Position numbers and translations under genes: made by a program. Below are positions 24,366-32,932 of a stretch of DNA of 64,000 nucleotides, in pieces (the first letter of the stretch is position 1; each line of letters opens with the position of its first letter). The notes under the pieces are model-generated. The model was not told the origin of the DNA and ran no database searches. It saw nothing but the letters and a program-made list of their open reading frames with translations. This DNA is from Pseudoramibacter porci. Its GTDB lineage: Bacteria; Bacillota; Clostridia; Eubacteriales; Eubacteriaceae. Location of the stretch: assembly GCF_009696145.1 (NCBI RefSeq), contig NZ_VUMO01000008.1, positions 51,147 to 115,146 of the forward strand, in the 5' to 3' direction.

Positions 24366-27308
24366 ATGGAAGAAAAGCGCAAGGCGTGCGATTTGGACCG
24401 GGTCACCGGTCTGATGCGCAAAGGAGCTTTTTTAGAAGCGCTCGACGCGCGCATCGCGTCGGCGGAAGCGGAAGGGACGCTCGAAGACTACGTTCTCGTT
24501 TGCTCCAATATCTGCAATTTTAAATACTACAACATCAAGTACGGCAGCCAGGCCGGCGACGGGGTGCTGCGCGCCCTCAGCCAGTGGATCGCCCAGGCCG
24601 ATCCCGACGCGCTGTGCGGCCGGTTCATCAGCGACCGCTTCGCTGTGTGGTCCCGGCAGGCCGGTCTCGAGGATAAAATCCGAAAGGTGCAGCAGGCCTT
24701 TAAGGACGCTTACGGCGCAGACGGCCTGAAATTGAAGGCCGGGCTCTTTCAGATGACAGCAGGCGTCCGCGCGGCGGAAGCCTGCGAATTGGCTAACTTG
24801 ACCTGCGACGCCATTCGGAACCAGCCAGAGGACTTCCGCTATTATGACGAACAGATCAACCACCACGCGGCAAACGTCGTCTACATCGTTCAGAATGTCG
24901 ACCGGGCGATTCGGGAAGGCTGGATTCAGGTCGATTATCAGCCCATGGTCCGGACTGTCAACGACGCCCTCTGCGGCGTCGAAGCGCTGACGCGGTGGGT
25001 CGACCCTGAACGCGGGCTGATCAAGCCGAAAGATTATGTGCCGGTGCTGGAGGACAACCAGCTGATTACCAAGCTGGACCTCTACGTTTTGGACCGGGTC
25101 TGCCAGGATATGGCGCAGTGGATGGCCGAAGGGCGGCCGCTGGTGCCGGTTTCCGTCAACTTGTCCCGGATCGATTTCCTGAAATGCGATATCGTCTCGG
25201 AGGTGGAAGCCTGCGTCACCCGCCACGGTATCGCCCGGGATATGCTCGGCCTGGAAGTGACCGAGTCGATGGTCATGGCCGATTCGGACGTTTTGAAACA
25301 GGATGTGAAGCGTTTCCGCCACTTGGGCTACGAATTGTTCATGGACGATTTCGGCAGCGGCTACTCATCGCTGACCGTCCTGCGGGATTACGAGTTCGAT
25401 GTCATCAAGCTCGACATGATCTTCCTGCGCAACTTTGACGACAAGTCGAAGCGGGTCATCCGCTCGGCGGTGTCGATGGCCAAGGGGCTGGGGCTCCAGG
25501 TGCTGGCGGAAGGGGTCGAAGACGCAGCGGCATACGCCTTTTTGAAAGACATCGGCTGTGACAGAGTCCAGGGGTATTATTTCAGCCCGCCGCTGCCGCT
25601 GGCGAAACTCGGTGAAATTTATACTAAATTTGAACACATCGAGGGCCGGCGCTTCAAGGGGTATTACGGGAGCGTCAGCGCCCTCAATTTCCTCACCGAC
25701 AAGCCCATGGAAATCATCGATTTCGACGGCGAGGCGTTCCACTCGCTTTACGCCAACGCCCCGGCTCAGGCAGTCTGGCAGAGCCTGAACTTCAATTCTC
25801 AGGCCCAAGTTTACGAATTGGTGAACAATTCGGCCTCGCCTTATTATAAAGAGGCCCGCGACAATGTGGGCAAACTGCGGCTGGGTGACCCCCTCCGTAT
25901 GGAATACAACGTCTACGGCACCTTTGTGAGTCTGCAGTTCGAGCTCTTGGCCAAAGAAAGCGAGCACCGGCTGTTGATGATCGAAGCCGCCAATCTCGGG
26001 CAGAAGGACGAAGAAGATCAGGGGGATGAAAATTACATTTTCCGCCTCCTCTACGCCACCTTTGACGAGCTCTATCTCATCAATCTGGAAACTTTGGCAT
26101 TTGAGCCGATCAAACCCGGGGTCAATTACCTGGAAATGTCCGAAGAATGGGATAAACGGAATTGGAAGATGGATGTGAAAGCGGCGGCCAAGCTTTTCAT
26201 TCAGCTGGAGGATCAGGGCGATTACGTTAAATTTGCCGATCCGGCCACGATAAAGGCGCGCATGGCCAAGGCCGACGGCGGCGTCCTCACACAGCTGTTC
26301 CGCTCCAAGGGCCGAAACGGCGCCTACATCATGAAGCTGCACACGATTCAGCCGATGCCGGGGAGCGCGCGTGTGCTCTACACCACGCGCTTTGTCCCCA
26401 TGATTCAAAAACAGATGGCCAGCAAAAACTGGCGGTACACGCATCTGTCGGAAATGGACGCGGATCAGCCGGAACTCCGGAAGACCCTGCGCCATTCCCG
26501 GATCATGAATCTGTTTTGGAAAGACAGCCAACGGCGCTTTGTGGACGTCAACGACAAATTCATGGAAACCTACGGCATCGAAGACCGGGCGGAGATTGTG
26601 GGCAAGACTGACGAGGATATGCACTGGCATCTCGACGACGCGCCTTTTCGCAATGACGAAATCGAAGTGCTTCAGGAAGGGAAACCGGTTCGAAATCGCC
26701 TCGGTCAGTGTATCATCCGCGGTGAGGTCCACGATATTATGGCGTCAAAAGAGCCGATTTACCGCGACGGGGAAGTGGTCGGCCTCCTCGGCGCCTTCAT
26801 CCCCGTCGATGAGATCGTCCCCCAATTGACTGACCAGTCATCTGAAGGGGACGGCACAGGGCTGAAATCCGCCCAGGGCATCTCCGCCGCGGCGGAGGCG
26901 TACATGGAGGGCTGGGAATTCCGTGGGGAAGCATTCGCCGCCCTGTCGGTTCGATTGAACAGCTACCAACGGGCCAGACAGACGTACGGCGGCGAGATCG
27001 CCGGGCGCATGGTGAAGGCCGTCAACCGCCTCATCGCCCAGTGCTGCCGCAACCGCGCAGTCGCCGGGCGCATCTACGGCGAGCATTTTCTCGTGCTGAT
27101 GAAATACACAGACCGGCAGGACGTCGCGGCCTTCGCCCAAGAGCTGACCGATCGTCTTCGCGGGGTGCGCGAGCTGGACGGCTACGCCGAAACCCTTGCG
27201 CCGGCCGTGGCCGTTTACTACGCGGAGGACGCAGGCAGTGTCGCGGAGCTGATGACGCAGATTTATCAAGAAGCCGAACCCAAGATTTCGAGCAGACGCC
27301 TGGGCTGA
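24366..27308 (+). CDS. GGDEF-EAL-PAS protein, probable c-di-GMP phosphodiesterase
   Basis: A 980-aa cytoplasmic protein. Residues about 20-165 are a GGDEF-type domain with the signature lost (FISDRF). Residues about 179-421 are an EAL domain with the key residues present: EALTRW, NLSRIDF, LEVTES, DDFGSGYSSL, KLDMIF, AEGVE and VQGYYFSPP, so c-di-GMP hydrolysis is likely. Two PAS-like regions follow (about 430-700), then a PAS domain beginning FWKD near 711 with GKTDEDMHWHLDD, and a second degenerate GGDEF domain (IYGEHF) at the end. Two related giant proteins in the window share this PAS type. CAGGAGGAAGG precedes the ATG at 24366; a longer in-frame start lacks a site. Confidence 0.85.
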   Translation: MEEKRKACDLDRVTGLMRKGAFLEALDARIASAEAEGTLEDYVLVCSNICNFKYYNIKYGSQAGDGVLRALSQWIAQADPDALCGRFISDRFAVWSRQAGLEDKIRKVQQAFKDAYGADGLKLKAGLFQMTAGVRAAEACELANLTCDAIRNQPEDFRYYDEQINHHAANVVYIVQNVDRAIREGWIQVDYQPMVRTVNDALCGVEALTRWVDPERGLIKPKDYVPVLEDNQLITKLDLYVLDRVCQDMAQWMAEGRPLVPVSVNLSRIDFLKCDIVSEVEACVTRHGIARDMLGLEVTESMVMADSDVLKQDVKRFRHLGYELFMDDFGSGYSSLTVLRDYEFDVIKLDMIFLRNFDDKSKRVIRSAVSMAKGLGLQVLAEGVEDAAAYAFLKDIGCDRVQGYYFSPPLPLAKLGEIYTKFEHIEGRRFKGYYGSVSALNFLTDKPMEIIDFDGEAFHSLYANAPAQAVWQSLNFNSQAQVYELVNNSASPYYKEARDNVGKLRLGDPLRMEYNVYGTFVSLQFELLAKESEHRLLMIEAANLGQKDEEDQGDENYIFRLLYATFDELYLINLETLAFEPIKPGVNYLEMSEEWDKRNWKMDVKAAAKLFIQLEDQGDYVKFADPATIKARMAKADGGVLTQLFRSKGRNGAYIMKLHTIQPMPGSARVLYTTRFVPMIQKQMASKNWRYTHLSEMDADQPELRKTLRHSRIMNLFWKDSQRRFVDVNDKFMETYGIEDRAEIVGKTDEDMHWHLDDAPFRNDEIEVLQEGKPVRNRLGQCIIRGEVHDIMASKEPIYRDGEVVGLLGAFIPVDEIVPQLTDQSSEGDGTGLKSAQGISAAAEAYMEGWEFRGEAFAALSVRLNSYQRARQTYGGEIAGRMVKAVNRLIAQCCRNRAVAGRIYGEHFLVLMKYTDRQDVAAFAQELTDRLRGVRELDGYAETLAPAVAVYYAEDAGSVAELMTQIYQEAEPKISSRRLG

Positions 27309-27350
27309 TGGACGGGCTGTGCGCCGGGGAAAGCCCGGCCAGGAGACGTT

Positions 27351-28775
27351 ATGGTATTTAATTCTAAACAGAAACGGATTTTTTTCGTCGCATTTTTTGC
27401 CGTTGTCCTTTTGCTGCTGTGTCTCGAATCCTGGATTCAGATCCGCGGCAATCGGATGCAGGCCGGGGAAGCTGCCGACCTGCTGATCGGCCAGGTGTCC
27501 AGAATCATTCAGGAGAATGCCAAAGAAGAAAAGGCCCTGACCGAGACGCTCAAGGAATCCTACATTACCCGGGCGGAGTCGGTCGCCTACATCCTCGACC
27601 ACCGCACCACCGCTCCCAGTGAAGCGGAGCTGGACGAGATCGCCAAGCTGCAGCGCGTGGACGAGATCCACATTTTTGATACCTCGGGCACCATCGTCTC
27701 GGGCACCGAGCCGAAATACTACGGCTACAATTTCGACTCCGGCAAGCAGATGAATTATTTCAAGAAAATGCTCACCGACAAGAAGCTCACGATGTGCCAG
27801 GACGTGACGCCGAACACGGCGGAGGGCAAGCCGATGATGTACGCCATCTGCTGGAACGACACCGGCACGTATATGGTCCAGGTCGGGATCGAACCAGTGC
27901 GGCTCTTAAACGAGCTGCGGGCCAACGAAATTTCCGAGGTTGTGGCCAACATGCCGTCCTACGAAGGGACGACGATTATCGTGGCCACCAAAAAGGGGAA
28001 GATCGTCGGCGCGACGAAGGCGGAACTCCAGGGAAAGCCAATCAGCGCCATTGGTCTCGGCAAGGCCAAAAGCGGGCGGTTCACGGCAAGGGTGAACGGC
28101 GCCTGGTCGTATTGCGATGTGAAAACCAGCGGTCGCTACCGCATCGCGGTGGTGCAGGAAGTGAAAACCATCAACGCCGATGTCCCGCGGACGGTGCTCA
28201 TCGTCGCGGCCTACCTCGCCCTCGCCGGAATCTGCATGGGGCTTTTGCTCAAGCGCCTGTCCCAGCGGGTTCGGGAAGAGCATCGGGAAGCGATCACCGA
28301 CGCCATGACCGGCTTTTTGAACCGGCGGGCCTACACTGAGGCCGAAGCCTTTTTGAAGCCGGATACGACCCGGGACATCACCTACGTCTACGCCGACATC
28401 AACGGCCTGAAACACGCCAACGACACCTTGGGCCACGACGCCGGCGACGAGCTGATCACCGCGGCGGCCGCCTGCATGCGGGAGGCCTTCGACGGGGACA
28501 CCAAGCTGTACCGGGTCGGCGGCGACGAATTTATCGCGGTGGTGGCCGCGCCGCCGGAGCGGGCGAAGGCCATGGTCGACGATTTCCTCGCCCGGGCCGC
28601 TGCCTGGCACGGCCGTTTTAACGACGCCCTCTCGGTGTCCTGCGGCAGCGCGTACCGGGGCGAATTGGAAGACGCGTCTCTCGGGGCCCTTCAGAAGAAA
28701 GCTGAGGCGCGGATGTACAAGATGAAGCAGCAGTACTACAAAGAAAACGGCGGCGCTGACCGCCGGCGGACATAA
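27351..28775 (+). CDS. Membrane diguanylate cyclase with extracellular Cache-like sensor
   Basis: A 474-aa protein with membrane helices at about residues 8-27 and 280-300 enclosing an extracytoplasmic domain of Cache type, then a GGDEF domain. The catalytic motifs are intact: YADINGLKHANDTLGHDAGDE and RVGGDEFIAV. No RxxD inhibitory site is seen before GGDEF. It should make c-di-GMP in response to an external ligand. CAGGAG lies 8 nt before the ATG, and the gene begins 42 nt after the EAL protein, so synthesis and breakdown functions are probably co-transcribed. A terminator follows. Confidence 0.88.
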   Translation: MVFNSKQKRIFFVAFFAVVLLLLCLESWIQIRGNRMQAGEAADLLIGQVSRIIQENAKEEKALTETLKESYITRAESVAYILDHRTTAPSEAELDEIAKLQRVDEIHIFDTSGTIVSGTEPKYYGYNFDSGKQMNYFKKMLTDKKLTMCQDVTPNTAEGKPMMYAICWNDTGTYMVQVGIEPVRLLNELRANEISEVVANMPSYEGTTIIVATKKGKIVGATKAELQGKPISAIGLGKAKSGRFTARVNGAWSYCDVKTSGRYRIAVVQEVKTINADVPRTVLIVAAYLALAGICMGLLLKRLSQRVREEHREAITDAMTGFLNRRAYTEAEAFLKPDTTRDITYVYADINGLKHANDTLGHDAGDELITAAAACMREAFDGDTKLYRVGGDEFIAVVAAPPERAKAMVDDFLARAAAWHGRFNDALSVSCGSAYRGELEDASLGALQKKAEARMYKMKQQYYKENGGADRRRT

Positions 28776-28788
28776 GGCAACCAGACAG

Positions 28789-28823
28789 CAAAAAGGCCTG
28801 CGGCAGATGCCGCAGGCCTTTTG
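28789..28823. terminator. Bidirectional rho-independent terminator
   Basis: The near-perfect inverted repeat AAAAGGCCTGCGGCA / TGCCGCAGGCCTTTT has A and T runs on both sides. It separates the convergent plus-strand cyclase and minus-strand GGDEF-EAL genes. Confidence 0.92.
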
Positions 28824-28827
28824 TATA

Positions 28828-31398
28828 TCAGTCCTTTTCCGGATCGAGGACGCCCTTTCGGATCACCCCTTCGGCCGCTTCGGCCGGGCCGGGTTTTCCG
28901 AAGTAGAATCCCTGAATCAGATCGCAGTGCAAGTCTTTTAACAGCTCGCGCTGGATTTGGGTTTCGACACCTTCGCACAGGGCGCGTTTGCCGTCGTCGT
29001 GGATCAATGCAATGACGTGCTTGAGAAATGGATCCCCCGAATTCGAACAATGGTTGTCGAGAATCGATTTGTCGATTTTGACCTCTTCCACCGGGAGACG
29101 CTGGAGCATGCTCAGCGAAGAGTAGCCGGTGCCGAAATCGTCCATCATAAAGCGCACGCCCATGCGATGGGCCGCTTCGAAGAAGGCCCGGGCTTCCCGT
29201 TCCTTCCGGATGAACAGGCTTTCGGTGATTTCGAGGCGGATGGCCTCGACCGGCACCGCGTACATCACGAGGCATTGCTTCAAATAGGTGAGGTAGTCGG
29301 CGTCGCTGAGCTGGCCGATGGAGTAATTGATCGAAATCGGCGGCGGGTTCAGCTGTTTGTTGCGCCAGACGCAGATCTGGCGGATCACCATTTTGGTGGT
29401 GATACGGCCGATTTTCTGGATCCAGCCGTTTGCCTCGGCGATGGGGATGAAGACGCCCGGGCTTAAGGTCTTGTCTTTCATCCGCGCGAGGGCTTCGAAG
29501 CCGGTCAGCTTGCCGGTAGCGGTTTCGACCTGAGGCTGGTAGACCATGGTCAGTCCGTCGTGTTCGATAGCGTCTAGCACCGCGAGGCGTTTCTGCTCGG
29601 ATTTGGCGGCTTCTTGTTTCATCCTCTCGTCGTAAACAATGCAGGCATTTTTACCCCTGCGCTTGCCGATTTGCATGGCCGTTTCGCACAAGAGGAGCAC
29701 GTCTTTGTTCGTGCTGCTCGGATTGGAATTGGCAGCGGCGATGCTGGCGCGCAGCTGGATGGTGTCCATGCCGATGGTGCGCCGGCGTTTGAAGATGTTC
29801 TGAATGCGGTGCAGAATCGGGTCGTCTTTCTGAAGGGTCCGATCTGGGAAGAAGAGCAGAAAGGCATCGCCGCTGTACCGGGCGGCCACGCCGCCGCACG
29901 CGTCGGTCAGGGATTTAAGTTCAGAAGCGATGTCTTTGAGCTGGGCGTCGCTGGCTTCATGGCCGTAGACTTTGTTAATGTCTTTGAAATTGTCAAGGTC
30001 GGTGGTCACGACGGCGTAGGGCCGGTGCTGCCGGTCGAGTTCATCCAGGCGCTTGCCGGCGGCCTGCCGGGTGTAGACTGCCGTCAGCGGGTCGTGAGCG
30101 TTGGCAAATTGGAGATGATCTGTCAGCTTTTGAAGGCGTCTTTCGGTGTGTAGACGCATCTTGACGTCTAAACGCGAGGCGACGAGGAGCATCAAAGCGC
30201 CCGCGAGAATGATTCCCATAGCAATGAGAACCGGCCAGTAGCTGCGCCGGGTATAGGAGGCCGGTGCGCCGATCAGCAGCGTGGATTTCGGCAGGCGGTT
30301 GAAGTCCAGATGGTATTTTTTCATCATGGGGTAGCTGACCACCGATACAGCGCGGGTGTTGACCGGCACATTGCGAAGCTTGGCGAGGTCGACTTTGCCG
30401 TCGATAATCTGGTGCATCAGGCGCACAGTGTTGGCCGACTCGGTTTTGCAAAGTGTAATGCGGCCGGCGGCCGCACCGTTGCTGTAGCCGCCCTTGCCGG
30501 AGCGGAAAATTGGAACCGACGCCCTTTCGGAGAGGTTCCGGACCATTTCGGCAACGGTGTAGTAGTTGCCGTCCCGGTCGGTGTGAGCCGTCATCGCCAG
30601 CACGATCGTGCCCTTTTTGTACGAAGCGATGATTTTCCGCAAGGCCTTTCCCGAATATTGATCGGTGTTCAGCGTGACGAGATCGAGGCCGGCGTAGCGC
30701 TTTTTGCGGGCCAGACCCTCAAAAATTTTGGCGTCCGTCTTCCCCAGGTCGCTGTCATCGTGAACGGCGACGATGCGTTTGGTGCCGGGTAGAAGTTTGC
30801 GGGCCATGTTGACGGTTGAGGTGATGTGGGTGCTTTCGGCAGAGCCGGCGATGTGCGGGTTTTTAGCGGCGCGCCTCCCCAGCTTCTGATCAGCTACGCC
30901 GCAAAAGAGAATCGGGAGGTCTTTGAAATAATCATCCTGGTGGTCCATGACGTAGCGCAGCGCGGGATCCCGCAAGGCGATGACCCCGCTGTAATGCCCG
31001 TCGGCGAGGTGCTGCTCGACGATTTTATCGATTAACGCCAGATCGGTCTTGGTGTGGTGCTTGAAGGTGTCCAGATTGACAACGTCGAATTCGATGTCGT
31101 TGGCGTCGCTGACCGAGAGCATCCCGGCGATCTGATCCTGGTAATAGATGTAGGTGGGGTCGTAAGATGCGAGGATTAATACCTTTTTTGTTGCGCTGTG
31201 GTCGACTTGTTTGATGGTGGTGTTGTCGCTGTAAGTGGCAGCCCCAGAGAGGTCATAGGATTGTTCCTGGCTGATTCGGTCGTTGATTTGAATGGCCTTA
31301 AACAGAGAAACAGAAAGGAAAATCACACCAACGACGATCACCGCGTAACCGGTGATATTGAGCCAGCGGATTAAATCCGATTGAGAACGACGTTTCAT
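28828..31398 (-). CDS. Membrane sensor with ABC-binding-protein-like domain, GGDEF and EAL
   Basis: An 856-aa protein. A membrane helix (about residues 12-35) is followed by an extracytoplasmic region of about 290 residues resembling ABC-type substrate-binding proteins (VLILASYDPTYIYYQDQI; then LPILFCGVAD), a second helix near 400, a GGDEF domain with the altered signature YSGDAF, and an EAL domain. The EAL residues look complete: FEALAR, LEITES, DDFGTGYSSL, KIDKS, CEGVET and IQGFYF. A ligand-controlled c-di-GMP phosphodiesterase is therefore likely, with the GGDEF half serving as a regulatory GTP-binding unit. GAGAGGAG precedes the ATG at 31398; a start 18 codons upstream has no site. Confidence 0.85.
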   Translation of the reverse strand: MKRRSQSDLIRWLNITGYAVIVVGVIFLSVSLFKAIQINDRISQEQSYDLSGAATYSDNTTIKQVDHSATKKVLILASYDPTYIYYQDQIAGMLSVSDANDIEFDVVNLDTFKHHTKTDLALIDKIVEQHLADGHYSGVIALRDPALRYVMDHQDDYFKDLPILFCGVADQKLGRRAAKNPHIAGSAESTHITSTVNMARKLLPGTKRIVAVHDDSDLGKTDAKIFEGLARKKRYAGLDLVTLNTDQYSGKALRKIIASYKKGTIVLAMTAHTDRDGNYYTVAEMVRNLSERASVPIFRSGKGGYSNGAAAGRITLCKTESANTVRLMHQIIDGKVDLAKLRNVPVNTRAVSVVSYPMMKKYHLDFNRLPKSTLLIGAPASYTRRSYWPVLIAMGIILAGALMLLVASRLDVKMRLHTERRLQKLTDHLQFANAHDPLTAVYTRQAAGKRLDELDRQHRPYAVVTTDLDNFKDINKVYGHEASDAQLKDIASELKSLTDACGGVAARYSGDAFLLFFPDRTLQKDDPILHRIQNIFKRRRTIGMDTIQLRASIAAANSNPSSTNKDVLLLCETAMQIGKRRGKNACIVYDERMKQEAAKSEQKRLAVLDAIEHDGLTMVYQPQVETATGKLTGFEALARMKDKTLSPGVFIPIAEANGWIQKIGRITTKMVIRQICVWRNKQLNPPPISINYSIGQLSDADYLTYLKQCLVMYAVPVEAIRLEITESLFIRKEREARAFFEAAHRMGVRFMMDDFGTGYSSLSMLQRLPVEEVKIDKSILDNHCSNSGDPFLKHVIALIHDDGKRALCEGVETQIQRELLKDLHCDLIQGFYFGKPGPAEAAEGVIRKGVLDPEKD

Positions 31399-31773
31399 AA
31401 GTCTCCTCTCTATATGAAAATGACAAAATAGGATCACCCAAAATAAGGACATTGTATAAGTAAAAAATATTATACTGTTTTCTGTTAAACTTTGCTATAA
31501 AAAAGAAGAAAAAACAGATATTTGAAAAATAATGAAAACAAAACCTGGAAATTGCTTCAAAAAAGAAATTATGTAAAAATAAAAAAATGAAATAATATGC
31601 AATATTTCACACAAAATTTGATGAATTCCTTTGTGGAACCCGTGTCCTCATGATATACTTAAATGGTAACATGAGAATACTATGTTCTAGAAAGACTGCG
31701 CTTTGTGAGACCTTTGTGAGACCGAAACAACGTTTCGGCTGTGTCTGCTGTCACAGCGCAAGAGATGATAGAT
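31399..31773. promoter_or_regulatory. AT-rich divergent intergenic region with promoter and short repeats
   Basis: This 375-bp gap is much richer in A and T than its surroundings. For the plus strand, TGA-TATACT (31651-31659) is an extended -10 with a weak TTGTGG -35 at 31631, 17 nt away. An 11-bp unit CTTTGTGAGAC occurs twice in tandem (31701-31722) and is followed at once by a 7-bp hairpin (31722-31738). On the minus strand TATAAT (31474-31469) may serve the GGDEF-EAL gene. No gene was seen. Confidence 0.45.
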
Positions 31774-32907
31774 ATGTCGAATTATGAAATGATTTATTTA
31801 GTTTTCGAGGTGTTTTGCGGGGCGCAGGCGGTGGTAATGGCCGCAAAAATGACACCGGATATCGGTTACTCCAATGAGGTGCGGACCTTTCACTGCCTGT
31901 CGCTCTGTTTGATCGTCGAGATTGTCGCTGAGGGGCTGTGGATCGTCTGCGCCGGGTTGGACGGCGCGGCGCGGGTGCTGCTCAACTTGAGCTGCGCGGC
32001 GGATCTGCTTTGCACCGGCTACACTGTTTATTTTTGGTACCGTTTCATGGATACCCAGGTCACGCCGCGGGAAGCCCTCATCCGCCGGCCGAAAGTGGTC
32101 AATCAGCTTTGGGCCCTGCCGATTGGCGTGATGACGGTGCTGGACGGCACGTCGCCTTTCACCGGACTGACCTTTACCCTGACGAAGGCCGGCGTCTACT
32201 ACCGCGGCCCGTTGTTTGCCGTTCACGCGCTCTGCTGCTTTTTCTACGCGGTGCCGGTGGTCTACCTGATTGCGCAGAGCTGGAAACAGCAGCACATCGA
32301 CCGGCAGGACTTTACGCTGTATCTGTTTTTCCCGACGATCATTGTCGTCGGCGGGATCCTTCAGATCGCCTACAGCCAGGTGGCCTTTTCGACGGTCGCC
32401 TTCACCTTCGGCATGTTCATTCTGTTCAATTCGCTGCAGCGGCGGCAGATCAACACCGACGCGCTGACCCGGCTGAACAATCGGGCGAGCGCCATGGCTT
32501 ATTTGAAGGGCCGGATCGAACGGGCGGAGGGCGAGCCCTTTTACCTGTTCATGGCCGATGTCGACCAGTTCAAAGGGATCAACGACCATTACGGCCACAT
32601 CATGGGCGACGAAGCCCTGGTGCTGGTCGCGGATACCCTGCGGGATCTCGCCAAAGACTACCGGACGCTGTTCATCTCCCGGTACGGCGGCGACGAATTT
32701 TTGTTTACCATTTCAGAAAATGAGGTGGAGCCGCAGCAGCTGATCCGGCATTACGGGGCAGTGCTGAAGACCGCCCTCGACGCGTCGGAGTATCCTTTCC
32801 GATTCACAATGAGTATCGGCTACGCCTTGGCCGATATCGATGGTCTCAGCCAGAGTGCCCTCATTAACCAGGCAGATCAGGGCATGTACGGCAGAAAAAA
32901 ACGGTAG
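31774..32907 (+). CDS. Multi-pass membrane diguanylate cyclase
   Basis: A 377-aa protein. About 225 N-terminal residues hold roughly seven membrane helices with short loops, a membrane-embedded sensor plan. The GGDEF domain follows with intact motifs ADVDQFKGINDHYGH and RYGGDEFLFT. No RxxD inhibitory site is seen. It should make c-di-GMP. The start is uncertain: an ATG at 31774 has AAGAG 9 nt upstream, an ATG lies three codons earlier, and a GTG lies at 31741. The next gene starts 25 nt after the stop, so the two are probably co-transcribed. Confidence 0.85.
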   Translation: MSNYEMIYLVFEVFCGAQAVVMAAKMTPDIGYSNEVRTFHCLSLCLIVEIVAEGLWIVCAGLDGAARVLLNLSCAADLLCTGYTVYFWYRFMDTQVTPREALIRRPKVVNQLWALPIGVMTVLDGTSPFTGLTFTLTKAGVYYRGPLFAVHALCCFFYAVPVVYLIAQSWKQQHIDRQDFTLYLFFPTIIVVGGILQIAYSQVAFSTVAFTFGMFILFNSLQRRQINTDALTRLNNRASAMAYLKGRIERAEGEPFYLFMADVDQFKGINDHYGHIMGDEALVLVADTLRDLAKDYRTLFISRYGGDEFLFTISENEVEPQQLIRHYGAVLKTALDASEYPFRFTMSIGYALADIDGLSQSALINQADQGMYGRKKR

Positions 32908-32932
32908 GCGAACGCAAAAAGGAGCAGCGCTG

